This document shows, one piece after another, positions 34,540 to 43,844 of a stretch of 64,000 nucleotides of DNA (position 1 is its first letter; every line of letters starts with the position of its first letter). This DNA comes from Candidatus Paracaedibacteraceae bacterium (GTDB taxonomy: Bacteria; Pseudomonadota; Alphaproteobacteria; Paracaedibacterales; Paracaedibacteraceae). The position numbers and the translations under genes were made by a program. The stretch lies in contig JAHBYI010000002.1 in NCBI GenBank assembly GCA_019636035.1, positions 310,001 through 374,000 on the forward strand, written 5' to 3'. A model generated the notes under the pieces. The model ran no database searches, was not told where the DNA came from, and saw only the letters and a list, made by a program, of their open reading frames with translations.

Positions 34540-35304
34540 ATGAATTCGATAGATTTAGCCGTACTTGTTATTATGGCCTTATCCTGTTTAGTTGGGATTA
34601 TTCGTGGTGTAACTAAGGAAATTCTTAGTGTGTTTACGTGGATTGGCTCTGCTTATGCTGCCTATACTTTTTATCCCATGGCCTCTCACTTTGCTCGGGG
34701 GTATGTGGCAAACCCGATGATTGCTGATGGCATCACAGGGGCTGTGCTCTTTATTCTTTTCCTCGTTTTATTTGGGATTGTCACGGTTGCTATTTCAAAT
34801 GCTGTCAAAGATAGCATGGTTGGCGGGCTTGATCGATCTCTTGGCTTAGCTTTTGGTATTTTCCGTGGTGTTTTTATCATTTGTGTTATCGAAATCGGTT
34901 TTAGCCTTTTTGTCCCGCGAGAAAAACAATCAGAGCTTATTCAAACAGCGCGTTTTACGCCGATGGTTCGCAATGGATCTGATGAGGTTGTGAGTATGCT
35001 TCCGCTCAGCGTTCGGGATATGATCATGTCCCAAACACAAAAAATTCAAGGAATTGCCCCCTTGACAGGAACGGTTCAGGATCTTGTTGTTCCTCAACCT
35101 AAGCCACTACAACAACCGGATGTTATGAATGATTTGGCTCCGATGCGTCCTCAGACCGTTATGCAGCCAGCAGCACCGCTTGATGCGGAAAAAGCTGCCG
35201 AAGGATTGTCTATGTTGCGCCCGCAAGTTCAGCAATCCAAGGCTGATGGTTATGATCGCCGTCAACAAAGCGAGTTAGATCGCTTAATTGAGACGTCTGA
35301 GTAA
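34540..35304 (+). CDS. cvpA: CvpA family membrane protein
   Basis: This 254-residue protein has about four membrane helices at the start (IDLAVLVIMALSCLVGIIRG, YAAYTFYPMASHFARGY, ITGAVLFILFLVLFGIVTVA, GLAFGIFRGVFIICVIEIGF), the CvpA layout, and a hydrophilic C-terminal half rich in Gln and Pro. CvpA is associated with colicin V production and envelope tolerance; its mechanism is unclear. It has a strong AGAGAGAG leader and follows radA, an order common in alphaproteobacteria, where purF usually comes next. Here purF is absent. Confidence 0.88.
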   Translation: MNSIDLAVLVIMALSCLVGIIRGVTKEILSVFTWIGSAYAAYTFYPMASHFARGYVANPMIADGITGAVLFILFLVLFGIVTVAISNAVKDSMVGGLDRSLGLAFGIFRGVFIICVIEIGFSLFVPREKQSELIQTARFTPMVRNGSDEVVSMLPLSVRDMIMSQTQKIQGIAPLTGTVQDLVVPQPKPLQQPDVMNDLAPMRPQTVMQPAAPLDAEKAAEGLSMLRPQVQQSKADGYDRRQQSELDRLIETSE

Positions 35305-35396
35305 TCCAAAAATAATGTTGGATAATATCATTCTTAATGAAAGTAGTTGATAGCTTTTTATTTTTATAGTATAGGATAATATTTATACTATTCTAT

Positions 35397-36698
35397 ATGG
35401 TTTTATTAATAAAAATTATTGTTAAAATATTTTTTCTATTTTTTTGTTTATTGAGCAGTATTCGGGCTGCAGACGATTCCGGGTCATATCCTAAAATAAT
35501 TGCAACCATAAGTGCTCTGGGTCTTGATTATAATCTGTTAGAAAGTTCTATAGGTTCACTGAATGTTAAAGATACATCTAATGGTTATGGTGTTATCGCG
35601 TCTTCCGGATTTACCACTTCAGCCTTTATAGATCGGGTTTATTCACAGGAAAATCCTTTGACAGTTTTGGAAATTGGCCCGGGTGATGAACGGGTTCTTA
35701 TCCAATTGTGCGAGGATTCGCGTAATAAGGATAAAAGTTTTACTTATCATTTTATAGATTTAAATATGAGCTTAAGAAAGCAATTCCAACAAGCATTTGA
35801 CATGCACAGCAAGAATTATAAAAACCAGATAGGCTGTGCAACTGAACGGCACAAGGGGCAGGTATTATCCTTCTTAGCAGGAAAATCAGGTACTTATGAT
35901 GCTATTCTGATGAATAATGTAAGTCATTATTTATCACCGATTGAACAGCTTGATCTTTTTGCAAAAATATATGCTTCATTGAAGAATGGCGGGATTTTAT
36001 ATATGTGCCAATGCAGTGTTATCTCTGCTAACATCTGGTCTACAATGCCTTCGAACCCGTTTGCTCAGGACATGTTTATTACGTCGTTTAATGAAGCAAA
36101 AGAACAAGGCGATTTATGGCCTGGGTATTTTGTACGAGGGCAAGTTGCTAGGCTTATTCTTGATGTGACCCGACTGTGTAAAAAAAATAAAAGTGCTGGG
36201 GATTGGATGCATCCAACATTTCATTCAGCATCAACATTATCATTATTACTTCAACGATTTGGTTTCGAGATTATATCGTGCATGGATTTTGTTGATATGC
36301 CTGAAAGTATGGTAAAGCAACTGCAAGGCACTAACATAGCTTCTATCTCCTCAGTTCGAGTTGGGGCAATTGTCAGGAAAACAGAACAACTACACTTTTC
36401 GGGTGATCTTGATACATATAAAATAGCAGCACAATCTAAAGTGGATGAATTCGAGAAATTAACTCAAATATATACAGATGAAAACACGAAAGACGTAACA
36501 CTCACACGCAATACTGAACAAACGCTGCTTAATATTCTCAGAGATCAGGTTAATCAGATGCTTTCTGGCTCTCTTGGAGATGATAAAGCGAAATTTCTGT
36601 CTATTCTAGTGGATATTGATGCTGCAGAAAGAAGCAGGGATAAATCCGTTTTTTTACATAGAATTACCGAAAATTTAATGAGCTTAGGCGCATCATAA
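35397..36698 (+). CDS. exported protein with SAM-dependent methyltransferase fold
   Basis: This 433-residue protein has a strong signal peptide (IKIIVKIFFLFFCLLSSIRA then ADD). A class I methyltransferase core follows: motif I VLEIGPGDERVL (about 90), an acidic strand end FIDLNMSL, and YDAILMNNVSHYLSP with LKNGGILYMCQC. The C-terminal 120 residues are helical with no known domain. SAM is cytosolic, so an exported methyltransferase suggests action outside the bacterium or an unusual use of the fold. There is no good ribosome site. Family cannot be named. Confidence 0.65.
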   Translation: MVLLIKIIVKIFFLFFCLLSSIRAADDSGSYPKIIATISALGLDYNLLESSIGSLNVKDTSNGYGVIASSGFTTSAFIDRVYSQENPLTVLEIGPGDERVLIQLCEDSRNKDKSFTYHFIDLNMSLRKQFQQAFDMHSKNYKNQIGCATERHKGQVLSFLAGKSGTYDAILMNNVSHYLSPIEQLDLFAKIYASLKNGGILYMCQCSVISANIWSTMPSNPFAQDMFITSFNEAKEQGDLWPGYFVRGQVARLILDVTRLCKKNKSAGDWMHPTFHSASTLSLLLQRFGFEIISCMDFVDMPESMVKQLQGTNIASISSVRVGAIVRKTEQLHFSGDLDTYKIAAQSKVDEFEKLTQIYTDENTKDVTLTRNTEQTLLNILRDQVNQMLSGSLGDDKAKFLSILVDIDAAERSRDKSVFLHRITENLMSLGAS

Positions 36699-36700
36699 GC

Positions 36701-37828
36701 TTAAATCTCACCCCTAATGAGATTATCCAGAGATATTATATCAGAGATCGTGTTAATACGATGAGGTTTGGCTGATTCCAGAATGTCATAAATAACTTCT
36801 GGAATCTGGGTAAAATGGATTTCATTATTCATGAACTTGTTGAAGGCAAGTTCGTTAGCAGCATTCATAACAATCCGATGAAATTGATCGGCGCGTAGGC
36901 AATCTTCTGCAATTTTGAGGCAGGGAAAACGCTGATGATCAGGGGCTTCAAAGGTCAGTGTTGCGAGTTTAATCAGATCAAGTGTTGGAACGTCACACGT
37001 GGTTCTTTCCGGATAGCCCAAGGCATAACTGATAGGGGTGCGCATATCAGGCAAGCTCAGGTGGGCTAATGTTGTTCCATCGACATAACTGGACATACCA
37101 TGGATAATGGATTGAGGGTGAACAATCGCCTTGACCTTATTCGCAGATAAATTAAACAATAAGGCGGCCTCAATAATCTCAAGCCCCTTATTCATCAGGG
37201 TTGCGCTATCGATCGTATTTTTAGGCCCCATTGCCCAATTGGGATGTTTCAGTGCCATTTCTTTGGTGATGCTTGAGAATTGCTCAATGGGCAAAGTTCG
37301 AAAAGGGCCACCGGAGGCCGTAATTGTAACAGATTCCAGGTCGTCAAGTTTGTCTGATCTAAGGACTTGAAACACGGCACTATGCTCAGAATCGACAGGG
37401 ATGATTTGTGTGCCGCATTGTTTAGCCTTGGCTAGAATTTGCTCTCCGGCTGCAACAATCGATTCTTTGTTGGCAATGGCTAAGCTTTTGCAGTGACTCA
37501 GAGCTGTGTAGGTTGGGCGAATTCCGGCCGATCCGGTAATGGCTGCTAAACAAACGTCAACGTTAAGGGCACTGGCTTCAAGAACACCTGATTCACCTGC
37601 AAAAACAGTTGTATCGGTTGGCAAGGCTTCTTTGAGTGCTTTGTACTGCGTTTGATCTGCAATTGCAACATAAGGAATGTTCATTTCTTTTGCAAGTTGG
37701 ACTAACGGCGCAATTTTTGAGCCGCCAATGAGAACCCGGAGGTTAAATCGATCAGGATGGCGTTTGATAATATCAATGGCATTCAGGCCAATACTGCCTG
37801 TTGCTCCATGAATAGAAATAGATTTCAT
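36701..37828 (-). CDS. dxr: 1-deoxy-D-xylulose-5-phosphate reductoisomerase
   Basis: This 375-residue enzyme has the NADPH-binding GATGSIGLNAIDII, CLAAITGSAGIRPTYTAL, the metal/substrate site VDSEHSAVFQVL, SGGPFRTLP and GPKNTIDSATLMNKGLEIIE. It makes MEP in non-mevalonate isoprenoid synthesis. It starts immediately after the cdsA stop in the uppS-cdsA-dxr order, an arrangement widespread in proteobacteria. rseP and bamA, the usual next genes, do not follow. Confidence 0.96.
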   Translation of the reverse strand: MKSISIHGATGSIGLNAIDIIKRHPDRFNLRVLIGGSKIAPLVQLAKEMNIPYVAIADQTQYKALKEALPTDTTVFAGESGVLEASALNVDVCLAAITGSAGIRPTYTALSHCKSLAIANKESIVAAGEQILAKAKQCGTQIIPVDSEHSAVFQVLRSDKLDDLESVTITASGGPFRTLPIEQFSSITKEMALKHPNWAMGPKNTIDSATLMNKGLEIIEAALLFNLSANKVKAIVHPQSIIHGMSSYVDGTTLAHLSLPDMRTPISYALGYPERTTCDVPTLDLIKLATLTFEAPDHQRFPCLKIAEDCLRADQFHRIVMNAANELAFNKFMNNEIHFTQIPEVIYDILESAKPHRINTISDIISLDNLIRGEI

Positions 37829-38638
37829 TTAGAGCCCCAAAATTAAAAGTAAACCGGCAGCAAACGAAACAAGTAACAGGCTGTCAAGTCGATCCAAAAA
37901 ACCACCATGACCCGGAAGGAATGTCCCTGAATCCTTGACCCCGTAATGACGTTTGAGATAGGACTCTAGCAAATCCCCGGAGTGGCTAACCAGCGACAAA
38001 ACAAAAGCAGTCATGGCCAGGGCAGTGACGGAGGTGTAGAATTTTTGCAAGTAAGGACCCGTTAAAACACCAATTACTGTGGCTGTTAAGCATCCACCAA
38101 AGAAACCGGCCCATGTTTTGTTGGGGCTGATGGACGGGGCTAGTTTTGGCCCACCAATACTTTTGCCCGTAAAGTATGCCCCTGTATCGGATGACCAGAT
38201 AATCAATAAGATCCATAAAAAGAACGCTGCTAGCCCTTCATGAATTAAATGAATCAAGATGTAGATCGACCAAGACAAATACAACGAACCAATGATAAAA
38301 ATAAGATAATCTGCTAAATTTCTTTTTTTAACGGCGTGGTAGGCTAGTCCCATCCCGGAGACAATCAGAGCAAAAAGAATGTATTTTTTATGATTCAAAT
38401 CCGTATAGATCAGAGATAACATAACCGCGGCCAAGAGGTAACCAACTGGAAAATTAGGCGATTTCAATGTCATGGATGACCACTCTCGGATCATTGCTAT
38501 GAGGATAAATCCTGTTAAGAGGTCAAAATAAGGGCTGCCGAAATAGACGGCACCAATCACAATCGGCAAAGCAATCAGAGCCGTAAGAATGCGTTGCTGT
38601 AAACTTGTTAGTTTGTTAATTCCCAATTCGAGCACCAT
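37829..38638 (-). CDS. cdsA: phosphatidate cytidylyltransferase
   Basis: This protein of about 269 residues spans the membrane many times and has the CdsA signature WSSDTGAYFTGKSIGGPKLA, SISPNKTWAGFFGG and the C-terminal KDSGTFLPGHGGFLDRLDSL. It makes CDP-diacylglycerol from phosphatidate and CTP, the precursor of all the cell's phospholipids. The start at 38638 (MVLELGINKL) gives a 23-nt overlap with uppS; an ATG at 38659 is possible. Confidence 0.93.
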   Translation of the reverse strand: MVLELGINKLTSLQQRILTALIALPIVIGAVYFGSPYFDLLTGFILIAMIREWSSMTLKSPNFPVGYLLAAVMLSLIYTDLNHKKYILFALIVSGMGLAYHAVKKRNLADYLIFIIGSLYLSWSIYILIHLIHEGLAAFFLWILLIIWSSDTGAYFTGKSIGGPKLAPSISPNKTWAGFFGGCLTATVIGVLTGPYLQKFYTSVTALAMTAFVLSLVSHSGDLLESYLKRHYGVKDSGTFLPGHGGFLDRLDSLLLVSFAAGLLLILGL

Positions 38639-39329
38639 ATCGTCTATCTCGTTGTGCATAATCGTCTAAGGCAGCATCCAGGTCTTGTGCTGAGAAGTCT
38701 GGCCAGAGTGTGTCGGTAAAATAAAGCTCAGCATAGGCCAGCTGCCACAAAAGAAAGTTGCTAATCCGTTTTTCACCGCTCGTCCGAATAAATAAATCGA
38801 GCGGGGGGAGGGACGGCATTAATAAATTCCGAGAAATCATGTCTTCTGTTATATCGGATGCTGTGAGTGCGTTCTGATTGACAATGTTTTGAACTGCATA
38901 AACAATTTCGTCTCGTCCACCGTAATTCAAGGCAACGGTCAGCGTAATGCCTGTATTCTTTTGTGTTGCGGTTGTCAGATCATCAATTAGTTTTATGATT
39001 TCGGGGGTGAATTTTTCTTTTCGTCCTAAAAAACGAAACTGAATGTTATTATCGATAATTTCTTTAGCTTCATTTTTCAAATAATACAACAAGAGTTTCA
39101 TGAGGTCGTCAACCCATTCCGGCGGACGGTTCCAGTTTTCGGTTGAAAAAGCAAAAACTGTCAAATGCTTTATCCCAATTGAATCAGCATAGCGCGTTAT
39201 GGCTTTCAGAGCCTTTGCCCCTTGGCGATGCCCAGCAATTGCCGGTAATCCTTGACGTTTTGCCCATCGTCCATTTCCGTCAAGAACAATAGCGACATGT
39301 TCTGGGGTGAATTTTTTAGCTGTTTCCAT
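38616..39329 (-). CDS. uppS: undecaprenyl diphosphate synthase (UPP synthase)
   Basis: This 237-residue cis-prenyltransferase has HVAIVLDGNGRWAKRQGLPA, GHRQGAKAL, VFAFSTENWNRP, ALNYGGRDEIVYA and LDLFIRTSGEKRISNFLLWQ. It makes the C55 lipid carrier for murein and other envelope sugars. It begins the uppS-cdsA-dxr operon; frr, often upstream, is absent. Confidence 0.96.
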   Translation of the reverse strand: METAKKFTPEHVAIVLDGNGRWAKRQGLPAIAGHRQGAKALKAITRYADSIGIKHLTVFAFSTENWNRPPEWVDDLMKLLLYYLKNEAKEIIDNNIQFRFLGRKEKFTPEIIKLIDDLTTATQKNTGITLTVALNYGGRDEIVYAVQNIVNQNALTASDITEDMISRNLLMPSLPPLDLFIRTSGEKRISNFLLWQLAYAELYFTDTLWPDFSAQDLDAALDDYAQRDRRYGARIGN

Positions 39330-39395
39330 AAAGATGAAAGAATGAAATTACAATGTTTCTCATCATATCAGTTTTGATCTATTCAAGAAAGAATT

Positions 39396-40349
39396 TTAAG
39401 CAGCTTCTTTCGTTTCTTGTTTTTCTTCAAACCGTTTTATTTTTGATTGTCGTTTAGCTTGGATTGCCTTGGATACCATAACGACAACATTGCCTGTGAC
39501 AACCAAAAAAATCCCAATAAATGTTTCCATCGTCCATGTGAATTGTTCGAATACGGACGAAACTGTCAAAGCAATAACAGGAATTAAGACGAAAGCGTAT
39601 CCTGCCTTGCCGGGGCCGATATTACGCACTAATCGCATGTAAAGATCAAAAGCGATAACCGTTCCAACTATTGAAAGATACAAAAGTGAGCCAACGTATT
39701 TATTGTTAAAGTCAAACGTTGGTATTTCGCCAATCACAACGGCTCCCAGGGCTGTATATAGGGCACCATAGGTCATGCCCCACGCATTAGTTTCCAAAAC
39801 AGGAAGGTTACGGGATAAATTCGCCGTTGCAACAATTTGCCCTGTTGATGCAATTGCTGTTCCGATAAGGCAAATGAGGAAACCTGTGATGATGAAGGAC
39901 ACATCTTTATCGAGTAAGCGTAGAAATTCTGATTGAAAAATAACCGCAAGCCCTGTTAATCCAATAGCACAACCGGCAATTGCACTTTTGGACAAAGGGA
40001 TTTTTAAGAAGATACGCCCGTTAAAGATATTGAACATAGCGACGGATGCAAAGATAACAGCAACAATCCCACTGACAAAATACCCTGTTCCCATGTAGTA
40101 AAAGAGGTAGTTAAGGGAGAATAGCAATAACCCCTGTAAAGCAAACCATTTGTGATCGTTTTTCTTGAATTTGAGGCAGCTTCCTTTTAGGTAACACAAA
40201 ACCATGAGGATCCCAGCCGATATAGCAAAGCGATAACAAACTGACCACAGGGGATGAACCATCCCTAATTGAAATTTAATGGCAAGCCAAGTCGTCCCCC
40301 AAATAAAGGCAGTGGCAAGAAAGAGTAATGCGTTTGTCATGATTGGCAC
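39396..40349 (-). CDS. DMT superfamily (EamA) transporter
   Basis: This 317-residue protein has about ten membrane segments in two EamA repeats (ATAFIWGTTWLAIKF; GLLLFSLNYLFYYMGTGYF; second half from about GMTYGALYTALGAVVIG). These carriers export or import small metabolites such as amino acids or purines; substrates cannot be predicted. The C-terminus is basic and hydrophilic. It stands alone, reading away from the uppS operon's start and toward it on the same strand. Confidence 0.88.
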   Translation of the reverse strand: MPIMTNALLFLATAFIWGTTWLAIKFQLGMVHPLWSVCYRFAISAGILMVLCYLKGSCLKFKKNDHKWFALQGLLLFSLNYLFYYMGTGYFVSGIVAVIFASVAMFNIFNGRIFLKIPLSKSAIAGCAIGLTGLAVIFQSEFLRLLDKDVSFIITGFLICLIGTAIASTGQIVATANLSRNLPVLETNAWGMTYGALYTALGAVVIGEIPTFDFNNKYVGSLLYLSIVGTVIAFDLYMRLVRNIGPGKAGYAFVLIPVIALTVSSVFEQFTWTMETFIGIFLVVTGNVVVMVSKAIQAKRQSKIKRFEEKQETKEAA

Positions 40350-40388
40350 CTAAGCTGTACACAAAATACTATACCAACTTTATGGGAA

Positions 40389-40427
40389 GAGCTAAATATA
40401 AATTCAATGGTAAATTTTATCTAGCTC
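40389..40427. repeat. intergenic hairpin with family C-like TAGCTC word
   Basis: The arms GAGCTAAATATAAATT and AAATTTTATCTAGCTC can pair at about 14 of 16 positions around CAATGGT. It lies after the stop of the 578-residue secreted protein (minus strand) and may serve as its terminator, though there is no clear U-tract. Confidence 0.4.
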
Positions 40428-40462
40428 TAGCATATACTCAACCAAACTAAAATTGAGTACAG

Positions 40463-42199
40463 TTATTTCTGCATGACATGATCCGGATCTATGGCAAGAT
40501 CATCCAGGATGAATTTTGCCAGTTGTAGCCGGTAATAATCAGGAATCCTATTGCCCCAATCTTGAGGTGCGATCCAAATTTGTCCGTTTGGAGCAGTGAT
40601 TTTTTGATGAACACCTTTACCTTGATTCGTATCAAGTGTACATCCAAGGAAACATAAAAGTTTTTTTACATCTTGTAAGGTAACTTTATAATCCACGTCA
40701 ACAACAAGGCCGTGAAATGTTCCGTAGACATTTTTATTTAAAACAATAATTTCCGGGGCTTGATCTGTAGGTTCTGCCTCATAAGTTGGTTCAATTGATG
40801 ACGTTAACGGTGGGTTAGAGACGCCATGTGTTTTCACTTTTACCCGTTTGACCGGAGGCGTGTACTTGTCACTTGATGATGCGCCAGATGCGTCAGATGT
40901 GTAGGACGTAGAGCTATAATCCTGCTGTGATGATGGTTTTGCTGTTGCTTTGCTTGGCTGCGGAACATACTGTTGTTTTGCTGATGCTTGCTCGGCTAGT
41001 ATTTGTTGTTCTTTTATTTTCTTAAGTATTTTGGCAATTCGTTGTTTGCGATAGAATTCGCGAATAGTTTTTGGATTGCCTCTTAAATAATCTAAGTTAG
41101 CAGCGATAAATTGGGATTCTAAATCCGGATCATTGCTAAATTTACCATCGTATAAAAAGGTTCTGTAGAGTTTTTCTGCTTTTTCTGCATCTGTGCTAGC
41201 GTTTAAGATACCACAGTTTAAGGATACAATCATTTTTTTGAAATCATCTAAATTAATCATTGTCGATGATAAGGCTATTTGTGCGTGTTGGTGACGTTGT
41301 CCTTTTTGTTTTTTGCCCAATTTGCTCGAAGAGGATATGATTTCGATGGTTGGCTGAGTTGAGGGTATGCTTTGGCATAGACTCATTAATGTGGTCAATT
41401 CATCAAGGACGGCTGATTTCTCCGCTGTAGTCGTTGTTGTATCGCCAAAAAAACCTTGGTAAGCCTCAAGTGCCTTTCTTACAGCTAATGCGATTGTGCC
41501 TGATGATTCTATTTGAAGGGTCGGATCATCTTTAAGGTGTAAGGACGACTTCAAATCATTCAGACCACCTATGAAATATTGGATAGATTTGTGAATGTCT
41601 TTTTCTGCCTCTTCTAAGTTAATAAGAGATACCGCTCTTATATTTAAGATTCTTGCTAAATCATTTTTTGCGCGTGCTGTGCTTTCATCATCGTTGTCTT
41701 GAGTAAAGATCGGTATACTACGCTGTAGTGAGTCAATTGCTGTTGTTGCGGAGGCAACTGTGGCCTGATGGTCTTTTTTGAGGAAAGCAATTTCTGCTAA
41801 ATTAGTAAAGTTGCATCCGTATCTATAGAGACTTACAGAAAGAAGGGTTGCTGCTAGTTTATGGGGAGTTTTGGTTACGGATAAGTGTACATCGATTAAC
41901 TGGATAACATCTCCAAAAAACTCTGCTTGTCTCGTAACAAACTTCGAAAATACTCCATGGTTCTTTTTGTTTTTTCCTATCAATTGATCCAACGCTTGTG
42001 CTGCCTCAAAGGCTTTTCCTGCGAGAGGAATAATCTTGTCGTATGTCATTACGAGTATAGTACCCTCTTTTGAAAGTAAATCTGTAAAAGCATTAGATAG
42101 CCTTAACATTTGGGGTGATCTGGGAGAAATATCCTCTGCTGCAAAGCAAGCATTTTCAAAAAATAGACTCAAGAGAGATATATAAACAACGCGAATCAT
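40463..42199 (-). CDS. large exported protein with a HicA-like C-terminal domain
   Basis: This 578-residue protein has a signal peptide (VVYISLLSLFFENACFAAED), a long mostly helical central region, an Ala/Gln- and Ser-rich linker around 400-460, and a C-terminal domain (506-578). That domain, VTLQDVKKLLCFLGCTLDTN then QGKGVHQKITAPNGQIWIAP, resembles the HicA mRNA-interferase fold (beta-strand, GKGSH-like loop with His, strand with IAP, then helix). HicA proteins are usually free-standing 60-80-residue cytosolic toxins. The match is by eye. The ribosome site AAAAGGTTGC is fair. No hicB antitoxin gene is adjacent. The function of the rest is unknown. Confidence 0.6.
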   Translation of the reverse strand: MIRVVYISLLSLFFENACFAAEDISPRSPQMLRLSNAFTDLLSKEGTILVMTYDKIIPLAGKAFEAAQALDQLIGKNKKNHGVFSKFVTRQAEFFGDVIQLIDVHLSVTKTPHKLAATLLSVSLYRYGCNFTNLAEIAFLKKDHQATVASATTAIDSLQRSIPIFTQDNDDESTARAKNDLARILNIRAVSLINLEEAEKDIHKSIQYFIGGLNDLKSSLHLKDDPTLQIESSGTIALAVRKALEAYQGFFGDTTTTTAEKSAVLDELTTLMSLCQSIPSTQPTIEIISSSSKLGKKQKGQRHQHAQIALSSTMINLDDFKKMIVSLNCGILNASTDAEKAEKLYRTFLYDGKFSNDPDLESQFIAANLDYLRGNPKTIREFYRKQRIAKILKKIKEQQILAEQASAKQQYVPQPSKATAKPSSQQDYSSTSYTSDASGASSSDKYTPPVKRVKVKTHGVSNPPLTSSIEPTYEAEPTDQAPEIIVLNKNVYGTFHGLVVDVDYKVTLQDVKKLLCFLGCTLDTNQGKGVHQKITAPNGQIWIAPQDWGNRIPDYYRLQLAKFILDDLAIDPDHVMQK

Positions 42200-42337
42200 A
42201 ATGCAACCTTTTTTATTTTTAAAAATTATTATCTACATACTTATATTCAATTTGTCAAGTTATTGTTTAATATAGAAAGTGTTCTCTCAATTAAAAGAAA
42301 ACTATGATGAGCACGAGGGGGTAACATTGGAGTATTT

Positions 42338-42760
42338 TTATTTCAACTCCGGATATAGTTTTTTGCATTGAGCGCGCCGTTCGTCTTCGCTTGTGTTGCT
42401 AAGCGATTCACCGTTAATTCGAATTTTATCGTCCTGCATGTCGATAACGCCTGTATAAATCTTTGAATCATTGACTGTTTCATTAACAGCAGTATTCGGG
42501 GTTGCTGTATAGCCGGCAGCATGATTTTTCAGCGGTGTATCAAGGGGGATAATCACGTGTTTTCCTAAACCAAAATCACGATTTTCCGGTAGATCTGCGG
42601 GTTTTGTTTTTTGACCTGATGCGGTTGTTCCTGCCTTGTAAGTCACAGAATCATCTGCTTGGTGGTTCACGATGCCTTGTCGGCATTCAGCCAGAGTGGG
42701 ATTGTCTTCGCGAATGCCCGCAGCGTGACACATCATCATAAGAGCAACGATAAATTGCAT
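42338..42760 (-). CDS. small predicted exported protein of unknown function
   Basis: This 140-residue protein starts at 42760 (MQFIVALMMMCHAAGIRED) after GAGGTAAGC; an in-frame start at 42787 would add nine residues. A short signal peptide precedes a polar mature part with two cysteines (AECRQG near the start, RAQCKKLYPELK at the end) that could form a disulfide. No domain is recognised. It sits between the HicA-like protein gene and the divergent holB. Confidence 0.55.
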   Translation of the reverse strand: MQFIVALMMMCHAAGIREDNPTLAECRQGIVNHQADDSVTYKAGTTASGQKTKPADLPENRDFGLGKHVIIPLDTPLKNHAAGYTATPNTAVNETVNDSKIYTGVIDMQDDKIRINGESLSNTSEDERRAQCKKLYPELK

Positions 42761-42851
42761 GCTTACCTCAAATACACTTGTCATCACAATGAATCTTCAT
42801 CTAAGGTGAGTATAGAACACAAAGATATAGATCACAAATACTGTATGAAAA

Positions 42852-43844
42852 ATGATTGATATAACTCTATCTCCTAAGCACCAAAAACAAGTCATCGGTT
42901 TTGATGAGCAGTTTGATCGCCTAAAAAAACTAGAGACGAATAATACGTTACATCCCGCATGGTTATTATCGGGGCAGCGTGGTATCGGTAAGGCGACATT
43001 TGCTTATCATTTTGTGCGGTATCTTTTGGCGGATTCAAGCGATAATCCGGCATTTCATACAATGCTGATTGATCAAGGATCTCATCCTAATTTATTGGTT
43101 TTAGAAAAAGCTATTGATGACGATGGTAAACCGGAAACCGAAATTAAAATTGATCAAGTGCGTAAACTTGTGGATTTTGCACGGCAATCACCGGCGATTC
43201 CGGGATGGCGTATCGTCGTTATTGATTCAATTGATGAAATGAACCGTAATGCGGCAAACTCATTACTGAAAATCTTAGAGGAACCGCCACGCCAATTTTT
43301 ATTTTTGATGGTTTGTCACTCAATGGGAAGCCTTTTGCCGACTATCCGTTCGCGTTGCAGTGTTCTGACTATGTCGCCACTATGTCCCGATGATCTTAAA
43401 AAATCAGGGATAGAAATCGATCCGATGATCCTTCAGGTTGCGAACGGAAGTTTAGGGCAAGCTTTGGCATTGCGCTCTCTTGATCTCGATGGTTTTTGTA
43501 GGCAAATTCAGGAAATTCTACATGATCTTCATCGGGGAAGTATTGCTAAGTTAACGGCGTATATCGCAAAACTGGATAAAAAAGATCCGCATATCCGTAC
43601 GATTCCTAATATTATCCAGTGGTTTGTACGCGAGGCAGTTTTGTGTGCGAACGGAGTTAGTGTCAATCCTCTTATTAAGGGAGAAACTCTAAGAAATCCC
43701 AATCACTGGAATCGAGTCGAACAAACGTTGAATCGCTACTTCCACTTAGCGAAGCAGACTCATCCTGATCCGGTTCATCTTATTCAGGGGGCATTACTGC
43801 TGATGAACAAGCCTGAAATCGTTCATCCGGATGACTTAATATAA
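42852..43844 (+). CDS. holB: DNA polymerase III subunit delta'
   Basis: This 330-residue AAA+ clamp-loader subunit has the P-loop GQRGIGKATFAYHFV, KIDQVRKLVDFARQSP, NRNAANSLLKILEEPP and LLPTIRSRCSVLTM. It is part of the clamp loader. tmk normally precedes it in alphaproteobacteria but not here. Its last 65 nt overlap the end of the opposite-strand secreted gene, so their 3' ends are antisense to each other. Confidence 0.92.
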   Translation: MIDITLSPKHQKQVIGFDEQFDRLKKLETNNTLHPAWLLSGQRGIGKATFAYHFVRYLLADSSDNPAFHTMLIDQGSHPNLLVLEKAIDDDGKPETEIKIDQVRKLVDFARQSPAIPGWRIVVIDSIDEMNRNAANSLLKILEEPPRQFLFLMVCHSMGSLLPTIRSRCSVLTMSPLCPDDLKKSGIEIDPMILQVANGSLGQALALRSLDLDGFCRQIQEILHDLHRGSIAKLTAYIAKLDKKDPHIRTIPNIIQWFVREAVLCANGVSVNPLIKGETLRNPNHWNRVEQTLNRYFHLAKQTHPDPVHLIQGALLLMNKPEIVHPDDLI

